NCBI GenBank assembly: GCA_023079485.1
Contig: CM041083.1
Coordinates: 169,467,400 to 169,531,399, forward strand
Length of the DNA: 64,000 nt
Origin: Archilochus colubris
Taxonomy: Eukaryota; Chordata; Aves; Apodiformes; Trochilidae
Direction of reading: 5' to 3'
Numbering within the stretch: the stretch's first letter is position 1; every line of letters begins with the position of its first letter. The translations under genes and the position numbers were made by a program. Positions 24,601 to 39,600 of the stretch are shown piece after piece. The notes beneath the pieces were generated by a model. The model was not told where the DNA came from and made no database searches. It worked only from the letters and a program-made list of their open reading frames with translations.

Positions 24601-27600
24601 TTATTGAGGTTTGGCATAACCCAATAATTTTTATATATATATATTTATAAGTTTGGGGTTTTTTGTGGCTATGATAGAAAATCATTAACTCAGAACAGTA
24701 TGGGAAGTTGCAGTATAGTAAATGTGAACAATGCTACAAGTTACTGGGCTTAAAATCTGTACCCCCTATTGTCATTCTTGAATTAAGTCAGTGTAGGAAT
24801 GTCAGATCTCTTTTCAATACAAGATTCCATTTCTCTCCTTTGTAGGATCTGTGAAACTAAAACATGTAGGTAAAAGATTTTAGTAAGAATTCTACAACTG
24901 TGTGTGCTATAGTGGTGAGCACTCCTGTTACTGAGATTGTAGGGATGGTATACTAAAAAAATAGCAGAACATTTTGATCCAGATCTGAAGATAGAACTTT
25001 AAAGTGATAGCTCTTGTTTGTCCTGTACTCAGCACTGAAAGTTGAAGGCTCAGCATTTCAGGTCTAGACTTCTTTTACATTAATACAGGTGGGCCAAAAG
25101 CTGGACAAGCTGGAGAGAAGTAGACCTGGACAGAATGCAGGACATCTAGGTAAATGTCAAGCTGTGAGGAAGAATGACTGTAGCTGTTTGAGTGACAAGG
25201 CTAACAACAGCTTCTCAAGAGGGAAAAGGAAAAAGTAAGAAGCAATGTGTACAATGTATTTTATATTAAGTGTCTTAGAAGATTGCTCAGTAGCAGGTGA
25301 CAAGCCTGGCAAGGAGAGGATGATCTAAACTCTCCTGGGAGGGTAGCTGAGATTAGGAGAAATTAAGATTCAGGAAGTGGTTAGGGTAAGGGTACCCTAC
25401 CCTACCCTGACAATTAGGTAAGGAATAACAGTAAGAAGGGAAGAGGCATGTGATTTTACCAGCAGATTATTTGGGGTAGCCTGGGTAACACCAAAGTTTT
25501 TGGGACTGGTTGGTGGTGAGTTTGTGGCTGTATGAAACTTCTGTGGAGGAGGCAAGAAGCTGATTTTGTGAAAGATGATGAGTTGTGGTAGATTAGAGGT
25601 AAGGAAGCAAAGAAGCATGGGCAAGGCCTTGAATGTTTGTGCCTTTTTAGACAGACCACACTCTAGAATCTCTGAAAACCCTGAAACATTGCCCCCCCCC
25701 TCATCCCATTCCCCCTCTGCTTTTCTTTTTAAATCTGGTAGCAAAACCTGGCAAATAGCTGGCAAAGTGTTTTATATCCTTTTAATAATGGTCCCTATGA
25801 AGATAGATAGCTGACTATATTTAGTTACCTTATTAGCTCAAGCAATTAAGAGCCCTCTGGTAGAATGTAAGAGGGTCAATATTGTGTCACAGAACAGGTA
25901 TTTTTTTCCTATGAAAATGTAAGGAAAGACACAGATAATTACTCAGGCTCAGGAAAACCATAATTTAGGTTTTCCTGTACCTGTGAGTTATGATAACCTT
26001 CAAATCCAGTGTCTCATACCCTACTTTTAGTTTAAAGAAAAGACTTGTGTTACTGTCTGTTGGCCTTTGTATTTCACTTATCTTCTTCTTAACAACATTT
26101 GTACTGGTGTACACACTATAGACATATTCATGGTAATAAAGGTGATTATTTTTCTGTGGAAACTGCAGTTTGGACACAATAAAGAAATCCAAATTAGTGT
26201 TGTTATTGAGACAAAACCAGGTAGACTCAGCAGGGATGTGATCTCTTTGACAGCAGTCTGCTGGCCTGTCAGTGTACACAGGGACTGGTTTGCCTTCATT
26301 TTTGTGAAGCTATGACTCCTACATAACTGCCCTGTCTTGCACACTGAGTTATCCCTGTGGGATATCTTGAGGAAGAGGAAAATATATCTAAGAAGACAAG
26401 AGCAAACATCCAGGAAAAAAAAACACAACTCAATCCAAAAAATCCTAACATAACAAACTACCAAAAAAACCCACCCCAACAGCCACACTAAAGCCTCCCA
26501 AAATGTTCTTCAGAAAACTATTTTTTTCCTAAGTCCTTGAAATTGTTTGCTGGTTTGCTTCTTGTTTGGAGGTGTTCAGTTGATATTATAGGTACTGTAT
26601 GGATAAGAAGATGTAGAAGTTCAAAAGTGTCTTGCAGATGCTGTTGAAGAAAAAAATAGGAATTCAAGGCTATGTTGTTCAAGAAGGATCGTTTTGTAGT
26701 TAACCCAGTGAATACAGTGCTGGGGACCTGTAATTTGCCTGGAGCTATTTGGAATGCTACAGGGAAACATTGTTTTACTTCTGATGTTATCATAAGTGAA
26801 ATAAGGGTAAGTGGATGTAAACAGGAAAGTCTTTCTGAGTGCACAGGAGCTTCCCAGCATGAGACTCCCTGAAATAAACAAGTCAGAGTTTTTCAAGTTT
26901 TAGTATTTACTGCAGTTAAAAAGAAAGTTTGGGTTGGTTTGTGGCTTGTTTTGGGTTTTTTGTTTTGTCACACAGTGAAATAACATATTCAGAACTCAAA
27001 TACAGATCAAAACAGAGATGTTTGTTAGCCATTTCTTTTTCCATTTCACGGGGAAAGTGGAAGTCCAAACATCAGTGGAAGTATTAGATCATTGTCCTTT
27101 ATTTCATGTCTACAAAATGGAAGAGAAATCTATATTCTTACAACCTTGTTTTGAAAATGGAGGGGGTTTTTGAGCATGCAGCTGCCTTATTCATTTGTCA
27201 TTAGGGAAGTAGTAAATGAGAATGGAGGAAGTCTGATATTTGAAATGCATTTTGAATAGTGTATGTAAAATAGATGATGATCTGACACTGAGGAATGAAT
27301 GTAGGACAAAATAGTGACTATGTCTGTTCATGTTGAATGATAGAAAGACACCTTTAGACAGAAGAGAGGGACAGTGTGTGATAAAGTACATCCCCTGTCC
27401 ACAAGCACAAAAAGCTGAGGTAAAACTGACATTTCTGACATATTCTGTGTTCCTGACCCTCGCAAGATGTGGAAGTTGGGTTTCTTTTTGAGACTGAACA
27501 TTTATATTTTTTTAGGGATTTGTCTACTTGGGTATTACATGCAAACATGTGGCTTAAGTACTCTGTATATGCTCTTTAGTTTGATCTAATCTTTCACAAG

Positions 27601-30600
27601 TCAAATAGCATAACAGTACAGTTCTTTATAAGACTACGTGCTACTGCTTAAGCAATGCTGCCCTAAGATGTGGTTTCCATGGCAGTAGAATGAAGCTTTA
27701 TGCTAAAGCTTGCAGAATTTTTAACTCCAATTACCTGCAGAAAACAAAGAAGTTCTTTTTGGTACCTTAATATGTTCATGTGTTTATTTTACAGATTACA
27801 TTTATAGGTTTTGCTGAAGAGAAGAGTACTGCCCATTTGAAGGTACAGTATATATGTACCTTTGTTGGTGTTTAGTGTTCTTCAGAACAGATACAGTGCT
27901 AATTAGTACATGACTTTTTTGGTGGAGTAATTCTGGTGTTCAGAAAATGAAGTATATCCTTAGCATATAACAAAGTAAATTTTAAAGGTCATTGAAGGGT
28001 TGAAAAATAATTATTTTAATATGATCATCAGTGTTTTATATGTATTTAAAATATTACTTGGGGCAGCCTTTCTATTGGAATTAACTGATATACTTAAATT
28101 GGGGGGGAGGGGGGATTTGGTTTTTTGTGTGTGTTTTTTGGGAGTGGATGAGGTGTTTCAGTTTTTTGTTTGTTTCAGTTTTTTGGGTTTTGTTTGTTTT
28201 GTTTTTTGTTAAAAACCTGTGTGTTTCAGTATTTTGGTTTGTAACCACCTCCTTCCTAGAGCTGTGCTTAATAATATGGTGCAATATTCATCTGCAAAGC
28301 TAAAACTTAGCTGATTGCTAGCTTTGAATTGCTCGTGGGAGATCAGGAGTCAGTAATATGGTTATGCCTGAAGGTGTTATTCCAGAGAGTCAAATGAGGT
28401 GACATTATCTTAAAAGGGGAAGTTTAACAAGCCAGTAGTGCTGTGCCATGCCATTTTAAGAAGTCAAGGACTTAATCTTCCTATGAAATTTACACATCAG
28501 TGTAACATAGAACATACACGTTTACAGTGCTACTCCAGTTTTCTACTCTGTGTAGATCTTGCTAGATAGGGATTGCTGTGATTAAAAAACAAACAAACCA
28601 ATAAATCTTTCATGGGCCTTTTCTGTATTGGGTAAATCAAAAAGTTACCCATGATCATGCTTTAAAAAAGTGTCTTGTGCCTGTTTGTGTAATAGTGGGC
28701 TAAAAAACCATCCCAATAAAACACACTAAGAGTATGCAGAATTCCATTGAGAACCATTAGCAGCTGAATTTAGTCTTTTGTTTCTAGTTATATACCTTGT
28801 AAGATGTGCAGCTGCTTTTCAGTGCTTACAAGATTCTCTCTTGTGACTTCTAGGCTTCTTCTGGCACCTCAGAATCAGTGGAATTTCTTCATTTCATAGA
28901 ACAATGAGTTGCAGATCACTATGGACAGAATTAAAGCTTCTTTACATGAGCTTTACACCACAGTTTTATAGTGAGGAATGGAACAAAAAATGGGGGAGAA
29001 AAGAGAAACTTTACTAAATTTAGCATCTGATGTTGCTTAGGGGGGGCTATGAGATGAAGTCATTATTATTTACATACTTTGTTGTGATTTCCCCCTCCCC
29101 ACTTTGCTTTTTTAATGTGTTTGTATGTTTAAAACAGGAGTTGGCAGCTGTTTCTGCAGAACTCCCAGATGTTCTGAAATCAGTCCAATTGTGCAATCTA
29201 AAAGAAAATGAGGTGATATTTCTAAAAGATATAAAGGCAACGTGGGCAAAACCTTATGTCATGAAACATCAGGTAAACATTTTGCATCTTCTTACGTGTC
29301 TTAATCATAGTAGCATTTTATTTGGCCTCATAAAGAGTTTAGTCATACTGCACCTTGTGTTTATGTGCTTTTGGGCCTTCTTAGCCACAGTAGTATTAAT
29401 GTTATATTTCTATGTTTTCTTTAAAATAAACGTTAAAAAGTCTCACACTTGGTGCTTTCAAGTGCTGTTTTATTAATGGGAAATACTTAACAAGTATTTA
29501 GTTATGGTGCTGATCCCCTGCTTCTGCTAGACTGTTGGTCCTGCCAGTTTGGGAAGAATATGAAATCTGTCAATTTAGTTCTCTTTGCTCAAGTAGAGCT
29601 TGTGCCAAAAATTATGAGAATGTCAGGTGTTTGTAAAACTCAGTGGGCTCTTATTACTTATAATTGTAAAGATAATTGATTACATAATTTACATAGTTTT
29701 TCTTTCCAGTGTTATTTCCAGTGTTGTTTTTTAAAAGTAATACTTTTAAAATTAGAAATATTGATAAAGCAAAATTCAAGTATTAAATTGATATGATATT
29801 GCCTAATCATGCATGTAAGATTTAATTATGTTGAATATAAGGTGAAGAAGCAATTATCTTGTAAAGTGAAGTACTGTTTAGCATAAACATTCTTTGAAAT
29901 ACTGACTTCCTCTACAGTTGCTTAACATGCATTCTTTAATTAATAGATTCTTGAGTACATATGATTAGGTATGATTACATATGACACAACTTTTTGTTTC
30001 ATTGCAGTAATTTATTCAGAATACAGATTTTATGAAAATGATCAGTTATGAAACTGATTTTTAACTATCACTCACAAACTGTTCCATTAATTTTCTTGCC
30101 TTTAAAATATTTGTAAATTTTTACCATTAGTGCAAATGCATTGAAGAAATGCCCATGGCAGAGAGGTTAGAGGGGCTGGAACTAGATGATCTTTAGCTCT
30201 CTTGTAATCCTGGCCATTCTTTGATTCTACTCTGTGAATCCCTTGCTATTCCTGACATGTAAAAGCATTACAAGGCTATGATTGTTTCTGCTTTTTTTTT
30301 TTTTTTTAAGAGTCAGCTTCCTGAAGTCTTCTGTGTGATGAGACTGTCTCCTTCATTCCCAAGGATCAAAGTTGATTATATATTTACCTTGCTGAGCAAG
30401 TATACCACAGGGGTAAGGTATGCAGTGGAAATAAACTCGTCACAAAAGCATCGAGCAGAGCCATCCCATGGAGAAGATGATGACACAAATCAGTCAGTTT
30501 CTTCAATTGAGGATGATTTTGTCACTGCTTTTGAACACTTAGATGAAGATGAGCCTTCAAAGCTACAAAGTGCTGGTAAGTTCTTGCATACTGTTGACAT

Positions 30601-33600
30601 GTTGAAATTGTTGTTTGAAATTTAGGCTGTCAGGATTTAATGAGAAAGTAAATGTAAATGAATAGTAATTTTTTAATCTTAATTATATTTTTTAAAAGAG
30701 TGTTATGCAGTTGAATTTTTTTTGCTGTTCTTTTCAGAAGTTTATCAATTCGAAGCAAAGATTCTAGTCTTGGTGTCAGATGCAAATCAGACAAAATCTT
30801 GATCTACTTCATGTACTAGAAAACACATGAATTTGTCAGTCATTAGATTTGTAGATAGGATTTGAAAAAAATGGAAGCTTACTTTAATAACGATAAGATC
30901 AGCTAGTGTTTTGCAACAGCAAAAAGCCCAGCAGGTGCCATCAAAATCTATCTCCACTTTTCTGCAGAAATTACAGGTTTTGAAGCAGTCTTTTTTCATT
31001 TTTTTCCCTGTCTTTCTTCACAGGTGTGAGCAGCTGTACTTCTCAGAACCATCGTGATGCTGCTTCACAGACCATTCCTGCTCAAAACTTAGAAGTTGCT
31101 GACTCCAAGATCCTTGTGGGTTCTACACGTCGGAAGTCATCTGCCAGATCTTCTACTTTAATTGATATTTTGGGGCTTAAGGAACTGTCCTCAGTAAAAA
31201 ATTCAGTTACAACCTCAATTTCTGATCCTTGGATACAAAGGAGTTTCTACAAGCCATATAATCCTTCTGATCAAGGTGTTAATTTTTTACGTAAAACATT
31301 GTTTTCTTCCTCTCCAGCTGAATCCTCTGAATCAGATTGCTCCAGCCCAAGCCCCATCATCTTCTTAGATGAAGAAGGGTATCAAAAAAGCTTGAAGGCA
31401 AAACTTCAACTGCCAAAAATTCCAGTAGTGAAAGATGGTATAGAGGATTCAGACTCAGAAGTGAGTGAATTTTTTGATAGTTTTGATCAGTTCGATGACC
31501 TGGAACAAGCCTTGGAAAACTCTTGCAAAGTTATTAGAGATCCCATTCTAGGGAATCCCTCCCAGAAAAGGAGGACTGCACATGAACAGTTGTCTTCTGC
31601 AAGGGTTACAATGAACCCTCAGAGATTCAAGTCTGATCGTCCTGCTCTCCCAGCCAATGTAAGGAAACCAACTCCTCGTAAACCAGAATCACCATATAGC
31701 AGCATCTTTGATGTCCCAGATTCCCCTCGTCCAGTTAAAACTTCAGGGGAAGAGAATGGAGCCTTGTTCAGCCCTATTAGATCATCAGCATTCAGTCCAC
31801 TGGGGAGCTGTGGTTCTTCTGAGTGTTTATGTCGAATTAGTCTTGGTGGAGATGGGACAGGTCAAAATCACCATGATGCAGTTTGTAATAGTTACTCAGC
31901 ATATGCTGATAGTGTTTCCTTTGAAATACTGGGTTCTGTTTTTCATTCTGAGTCCTCATCGGGCCAAGTATGTGCAGGAGATTGCTTGAAACACAAAGGA
32001 ATTGCTTGGAAAGAGAAAAAAGGTCAAGCTGCAGATCTCAAAATGAAAAATAGGGATCCAGATAAACAAGCAAAATCTAAACATAAGTCGTTAATGATCA
32101 GAGATAGTATTCAAAAATTTGCAACTGAATTAGTTGAAAAAAGTTTTGGCAGCGCATTTAAAGACCTGCAAAAAGGTGTTTCTTCATGCACCAATGCACT
32201 TTGTCATTTGGCTGCTAGGTTGACTTCTTCTGTCTTCCAAATGGCTTTTTATGAGATTGGAAGACGTAGAGCAATCTCCCTGAAGGAACGTGCCATTAAT
32301 GGGATAGCAAACCTTTTGGTGAGTGAAGCCATAACTGGTGCTTTGAAAGAACTGCGGCACGTAAAGAAACAAATATTCACCAACACCGTTGCCAGGTTTG
32401 CGGCAGACCTTGCTGAGGAACTTGTATTTGAAGGAATCATGGAAGTCTGCCAGTTTTCATACCCATCAACACCCACAGCTGCCCAGCCCTCATCATTTGA
32501 TTATGAAGACAAAGTGGTAAGATCGTATGCCAGAGATTTGTCTGAGTCTGTCATTCAGGAGGCTTTTATTGAACTATCTCAGGTTGATGTGACCTTCACG
32601 ACACAAGCAGCCATTAGTGTTTCCATGGACAACATTAAATATGTGAGTGCAGAAAGTATGATAGAGTCAACACAGACTTCTACAGTTTTTCCTCATTTTA
32701 GTGATAGGGTGGCGCTGAGGCCAGCCCAAGATTCCAAGAAGGAATATACAGTACAACAAGCTCTATTTTGCACTTCTGGTCTTGTAAGTTCAATACCTGT
32801 GCCCTTAGCTGGAAGAGCTCTTTGTCAACATCAGGTTTACTCTGATGCTTATAAAGTAAAAGTAACCACTGCTTCGAATTCTGATGACAGTACAAAAGTC
32901 TGCAAAGATTCCACTCATCCTTTTTTCACAAAGAGAGAGGAAGAAGTCACTTCTTTCAGAAATGTGTATCTAACTTCAGATCACAGTCAAAGTACTGGAA
33001 GTACTCTGTCACTCCCACATAACCAAAATGATACCAAGCAAGCAAACAACAGATCTGTAATGAACAATACAGAATTTACAAGTGGGTCAAAAGGCATTAA
33101 TACTTTCTCTGGAACTATGGTAGATATAATAGTGAATGAAGCTTATGAAGCCATAACCTCATCTAGAGTAACAAAAGCAGTAGAAGAGTATAGAGATTTT
33201 TTAACAAGAAAAATAGTAGATAAAAAACCTCACACGCAATGTATTGGTGAAGATTTCCCCAAGAATGTGTTTGCAGATCACTTGGCCAAGTATGTCATAA
33301 AACAATCTGTGGATGAAAGTAAAGCTGTGTTATGCAACACACGTGATAATTTAGCGTGTAGTGTGACCTCAGAGACTTGTGCAGATAGCAGTAGAAAAGG
33401 ACAATGTGTAACAAAGAAGCAAGAGGCTGAAAAGCAAAGTAATGTTTCTGTAATTGTGGAACAACAACAGATGCCTTCGATTAATCCATGTAAATTTCTT
33501 CTTACTCCAACTCATTCTGTTCAGTGTTTTTCAGAATCTAAAGATTGCTGGCAGGAACAAAAAGGACACAGTTTTTCTGCAAAATCACCACTGCCTTGCT

Positions 33601-36600
33601 CTGCTGTGACTTTTGCTAAGCATGTTCTACAGGACTTCACTGAGACAGGAAGCTACTCAACACCATACTTAAACAAGCCCTCAAAAACCCATGATACTCA
33701 GAAACCATCATCAGGACCTTTGACTTACAAGCAGGCTGATTGTTTTCTGCATGCAAATAGGTTTTCTTCAGTCATGTTGGGCAGTGAGGAAGCATTGCAG
33801 GTAGAAGATAAATCAAATCTGAAAGATGGTAATACCTGTGCAATGCCTGATACACCCCCACCAACTCCTTTAGTACCGTGTCAGGGTAGTTCTGAAAGGA
33901 ACCTAAGAAAACTGTCTAAGAAACTCAAGGGAGAATTAGCAAAGGAATTTGCACCTGCAACACCACCTTCCACACCTTACAATCCATCTGTTACTGGTTT
34001 GTCTGTAACAGAACATGATGCTCTGGAAAATGAGGAATTTATGTTGAAACTCATGCGGTCGCTTTCTGAAGAAGTGGAAAGCAGTGAAGATGAGTATCAT
34101 TCTGAAATCCCTGTGGAGAAAAAGGAATGTGCAGAAAAAACAGTTCAGTATGCAGATTGCTTAGCTAGCCATATAATTTCAATAGCAACTGAAATGGCTG
34201 CTTCCCATTTAGATGGAAAAACCAATGAGAGAGAAGCTGATAGAGAGGTTCAGTTAGGTATGCAAAACAAAAGATGTGGATATACTGCATTTGTAAATAT
34301 CCCGGAAGAGACCTGTAATTCCTTATGTAATTATGCAGGTGATATGGCAGGAAAAGTCATCAACGAAGCCAAGAAAATAGTGAAGTCAAGGCATTGTAAA
34401 CTGTTGAGGTTGAAGCGGGTGAACTGTCAGGTGGATTGTGTTTATGTGAGAAAAGGTGATAAAGATCACAGTTCAAAAGAACGGTGTGGTCCAGTGCAGG
34501 ATCAGTGGCTGGGGGAGAAAGACTCATCTGTACTTTCCTTACCACAAGGCTCAGGCATGGCAGGCTTGACTTCCAAATACCCCAGCTGTGAAAGTGTGAC
34601 TGATGAATACGCAGATCATATTATTCGAGTGCTGAAGAGAGAAGGTGGTAATGCTGAACTGTTAATGGATCAATATGCTAGCAGACTTGCTTACAGGTCT
34701 ATCAAATCAGGCTTACAGCAAGCTGCTAGAAAAACCAAACAGAGGTACAACAGAAAGACATTTCCTGGTCAGAACACACAGGTCAGTGGTAAGCTGGAGC
34801 TGATCAAAGCAGTGAATAAAGATGCAGTACAGCACATGAAAAGCAGCATTCATCGCTGTGAAGACCAAATGTATGAAAGGAGTATTGACACACAGAGAAT
34901 GGAATGTACTGAGCTGTTACATTTTTCGGAGTCCCTTGCTCGCAGTATCACTTGTGATGTCAGGAAGAAATTGAAAATGTCGGGAGCATGTTTGCCAAAA
35001 TCTCTGACAGATTCCTGTCTGTATAAAAAGACTGAATTTGATGAAGTCACGGGGGATCTTATTAAAACAAGATTTTCTAGGACATTTCTTCCCTTCTCCC
35101 CAGATCGTAAACTCTACCATAGTATGGGCAGTTTAAATGAAAACAGCTACAATCAAAGCATAATTCAAGCTATAGAAGAGTACGCTAGGAGAGTAGCAGA
35201 TGATACTCTAGAAATGAGTTTAGAGTCAGCTGTTCTCCGTGTGGCTGAGAACAGAAAAAATGGGGATAAGCTCTCATATACTGAGAAACTGTCTCCTTTT
35301 TCTGGAACTGTCTGTAGATGCTGCAGTATGAAGGAACATCGGTACTGTAGTGAAAGTGCATCTCATCATCTACCTGTGCAAGAATCCTCCGTTCCAGTGA
35401 GGCATTTTCTTCATGCTGGATTGGGCAGTGCTTGTCAAAAATCAAGAGTGCTTCAACTTGACATTCCTAAAATTCACGTTGATGTAGAACAGAAGACAGT
35501 GTTTTCTGACAAGGGAGCTACTGTAGCCATAGAGAAAGCAGAAGGAGAGCTGAGTTACACAAGTCTGGCAGCTGACAGTGGTATTGGACAAGATGGAGTC
35601 AGTTTTGCTGAGAGCCTTACTACTGAAATAATGACATCAGCTATGACTAATATTGGTCAGGCAGTTAACATAAGGTAATATTAATTTTCTCTTGCTTGTT
35701 GCATTCCATACCAGAAAGAGAAGGATTGTTAATACAAATATGTGCTCAGAAAGGATTTTTTTAATTACCATTATTATTTCAGAAATACACACTTTTACGT
35801 TTTGAATGGGTTATTTTTATTAGTCTGATGATATTTAAAATATTCAGAACTAGTAAAAAAAATTCCTTTTTTCCACCTCTGGGAGCTTGAAGCCAAGGTT
35901 TCTATGTGTATCAGCACACATATGTTCCAGTAGATGACTAGTAACTGGGACTTGCTATTTCAACTTGAAATACCATTACTTTTTCCTATAGTAAGGAGTA
36001 ATAGACCTTACAGGTTTGGTTGATCTGTGAGACATGACAGAATTGAGGTTTATTCCTTACCTGTATTTTGTCATCTATGATTAAAAAATAAAGGTAGTTT
36101 AATTTTGTTTTTGTCAGTAGCACCAACATCTGATACTAGCCAAACTAACCATTGCTTTATATCATGAAGCTGTATTACAGCATTTTGATTGTGACTTTGC
36201 TGTGATAAGTCATTATTATTGGGGAAAAAATCCACAACCTCTTTAAGAAGAAAAACAACTTAATAAAACACACCTTAGCTTATAAAATAGTAATAAAATT
36301 GACAGGGAACTGACTTTCAAATGCTAAATACTTTCACTATTCAGGAAAGCCTGTTAGAATGTTTCGTTTTATAGGCCTATCCAAGGAAAATATGTATTGC
36401 AGTAACTGCAGCTAACAGCAACAGTTTGTTAAAACAAACACTGCAGTAATCAGAGTGACTTGAAATCTTCTCTTTATCAGGTCCAAGAGCAATCTTTAAC
36501 ATGTTTTTTTCAATTTATGATAACAATAATTTTCCTGCTTGTTTTGTGTGTAGGAATTCCTCATCTTATCTGCAGGTTTCTTTTCCTGATTTCTAGTGAG

Positions 36601-39600
36601 GGGACTGGCATCGCAGTGAATAATATATATGTTCATTCTCTAAAGTCCACAGTGGGACTGAACTAAATTTCTCAAGGTCTGGTATGAAATACATACCTAT
36701 CAGTAGCACAGAAGTGCTCATAAGATATATATTTTGTCTGTCTGTGCAACAGTAATAAGTCCTTTGTGTGTGACACAAAAATAATAATGTGGAGTTTTTT
36801 TTCTATACCTGCAGTATCAGAGATGACACTTCCCAAATAACTTTAAAAAATATTATTTAAAAGTTCTAGTTTGAGTATGAAAGCAATAAAGTGCAGGGTT
36901 CAAAGGCATACTGTTTATTATCTGTAGGTGACATTAGGGTTTTACTATGACAAAATTTCTAAGTTTTTCTTATATTGTCATGTATGGTATGTAGTGCATG
37001 TTTCTTGAGAACCTGCCTTTTGTGGTGAAAAGAACTGCTGCTGGTACTGCTGGTACCAACTGTAAATAAAAATGGGGGGAAAAAAAAAATCACCTTTCCC
37101 AGGTGGGTTCCAGTTCAGGCCATGTATGTCTGCACAACTTCCTGCTTACAGTGATGTGGTTAAGGTTAGCTTCTTAATAGAAATTAGAGTGAATAGTGGC
37201 TGCTTGGAGTGGTGATAGTAGGAGGATAATTTTTCTTGAACTTTCTATTGTTTCATAGATAAGTAGTTTGCCACTGAAAGACATAACTGCATGTTCTTAT
37301 TCTAACTTTTTAAATAAGGAGTTAAAATTTCTTTATGGTCATAAAACTGGATCTCTTGAAGTGGATTCTGAAGTTTACCTTTTACTGATTATAATTGCTT
37401 GATTGGGTTTTGGATAAAGCATTTAAATTCCTTTACTGATGGAAAAATTCTGTGCAAGTCATGCATTGCTACGCTTTCCTGAAGCAGGAAGACAAATACC
37501 TACTCAAAGACTTGTTTAAAGAGTAAAATCCTAACATTTTAAACATCAGCATGTACTTAAGCACATTGCCTACAATGGCAGACCACCTAGGTAATTGTAC
37601 TGGAAGCAGGCAGGGGAAAATAGCCAAACTGTCCTTTGGTGAACAAGTTAAAAAATGGTGAGTCTTATGCTTTAAAAGTTTGTGGGTAAACGTTCTCTAA
37701 TGCTACAGTACCTTCTATGCTTTATAGCAAATAATCTTCCAGAGAATTCCTTGTGCCTTTCCCTTTCTCTTCTTGAGGAAGAATTCCAAATAACAATCCC
37801 AGTCCTAAGCCCTTTGAATTTATTTTTTTTCTTCTTCTTAGAATTTAAAGTCTGATGTTAAATAGCTGTAAGTGAACTAACGCAGATTGGCATGAAATGC
37901 AGTGATGTTTTTGTCTTAATTTTTTGTTTAGCTCTGTCGGAAGGGAAGGATTTCACTCTGTTGAATCTGTTGTTAGCCAGCAGATGAGTCTTAGTATTGG
38001 TGATGATAGCACTGGGAGCTGGTCAAATCTAAGTTTTGAAGATGAACATCCTGATGAGAGCAGCAGTTTTCTTCACCTCAGTGACAGGTAACTATAAACA
38101 TGTTAATACAGTTTAGCACTTGTTTTAACACCAAATAACTTTGCATCAAGTGATTGCCCCCTGGGGGTTAGAGGAGAAGAGATTATTTTGTCTTCAATAC
38201 ACAATGACTTTTTTATTACAAATTGATCTTATATTATGTTTGCATTTCCTTAGAAAGTGTTGATGCCCATGAATCTTCATACTACTATACACTGTAAAAT
38301 ATGTGAATGTGTACTGTCATTGCTGTCAGGGAGTCACATCAAGTAAAACTATATATGTAATTTAAGTACTGGCAAAAGATGCAGGCATTATAAAAACAAC
38401 CATCATATATAAAATACACCTTGCAAGTACTGTTTGTAAGCTGTGCTCTGAAATACTAAAACTTAATCATTGAGAATGCATTTTATGTAAATTAATCTAC
38501 TCTTGAAAATAAGTAATATGAGCTTAATGTACATGAGAAGCTTTAACAGCTGTTTTTGTCTTTTTTGGGACTTGAATTTATAAGCTGTTCTAACTGATAT
38601 TGATGGAGTATTTATGTACTACTAACCATGAGCTTAAAGGTGAGTAATATCCAAACATACCTGTTTAGGGTAGTAACTTTTTCCACAGAGCTTCTCACTA
38701 CACTTCCCCTGACTGATTGATAACTAACAAAGTTTAGAACGGGGATTTTAAAAATCTGCAATGACTCTGCCAATTGCCAGGGAAAAATTCTGAGACTTTT
38801 ACCCCAAACTTTTATGTAAGGACCAAAAGAGGAATGAGCAAACTTAGTTTTTTATGCTTGATGTACCATTTATATTACTTTAGAAAGTTCAGAAGAGCAG
38901 AGCGCAGGAGATGTTTTTTTCTTTTTAGTTAGTTTTATTATAATTTTATCACACACATTACTGAGATTAAGGAAAATATGGGAGACATGCTTTCTTTTGG
39001 GACCAAACAGGTTATTTGGTACCAAAGTGAAACTTTGCTTAAATGTCTAGAATATTTTTCATGTTTTCCTTAAAAGATATTTTAATTAAACCACTGCTGT
39101 AATTTATATTGAAACATAATCAGTTGAGTGAGTGAAAATGAGTTGGACTTACATTATGAAAATCAGAGTATAGACAGGACTATTCAGCATGCTGGCAGTT
39201 ACAAGTAGTGCATAAAGTATAGGTTAGTTGATGCTGAAAAAATAAAGTGTGAAAAACAAACCCAAAAACCTGCTGGACCTGTAGTGCCCAGGTTGTGTTT
39301 GTTTGTTTATCATTCCTAAGTAAACAGATCTATATGAAAAGACAGTAATTTCTAGAACTTGCAAGAAAATCTGTGGCTTATTAGAGTAGGAATCACCTAA
39401 ATCAGAATTTTACTTGGAGGGGGAGGTATAATTTGGATATCAATGTCTTGGCAGAAGAAACTGGCTTGTGTGAAATGATTTTATAAAGCTAACTGGATTG
39501 GTTACAACACGTGTTCATTTGTGTTGCAGAGGTTTAGCAGGTGGAAGTGACAGGATATGGGATTATTGGCCTGAGTAAAAAGATACTGGGCAGGGAAAAC

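Noticed and set aside
25391..25407. Telomere-like CCCTA repeats
   Set aside because: Only about three imperfect 5-bp units (CCCTA, not the telomeric CCCTAA), too short to call an interstitial telomere.
31026..31028. Start of translation at the beginning of the giant open frame
   Set aside because: The codon is GTG inside exon 7. Upstream exons join in frame and match the known AKAP11 N-terminus, and the ATG at 18632 has a strong context after an in-frame stop.
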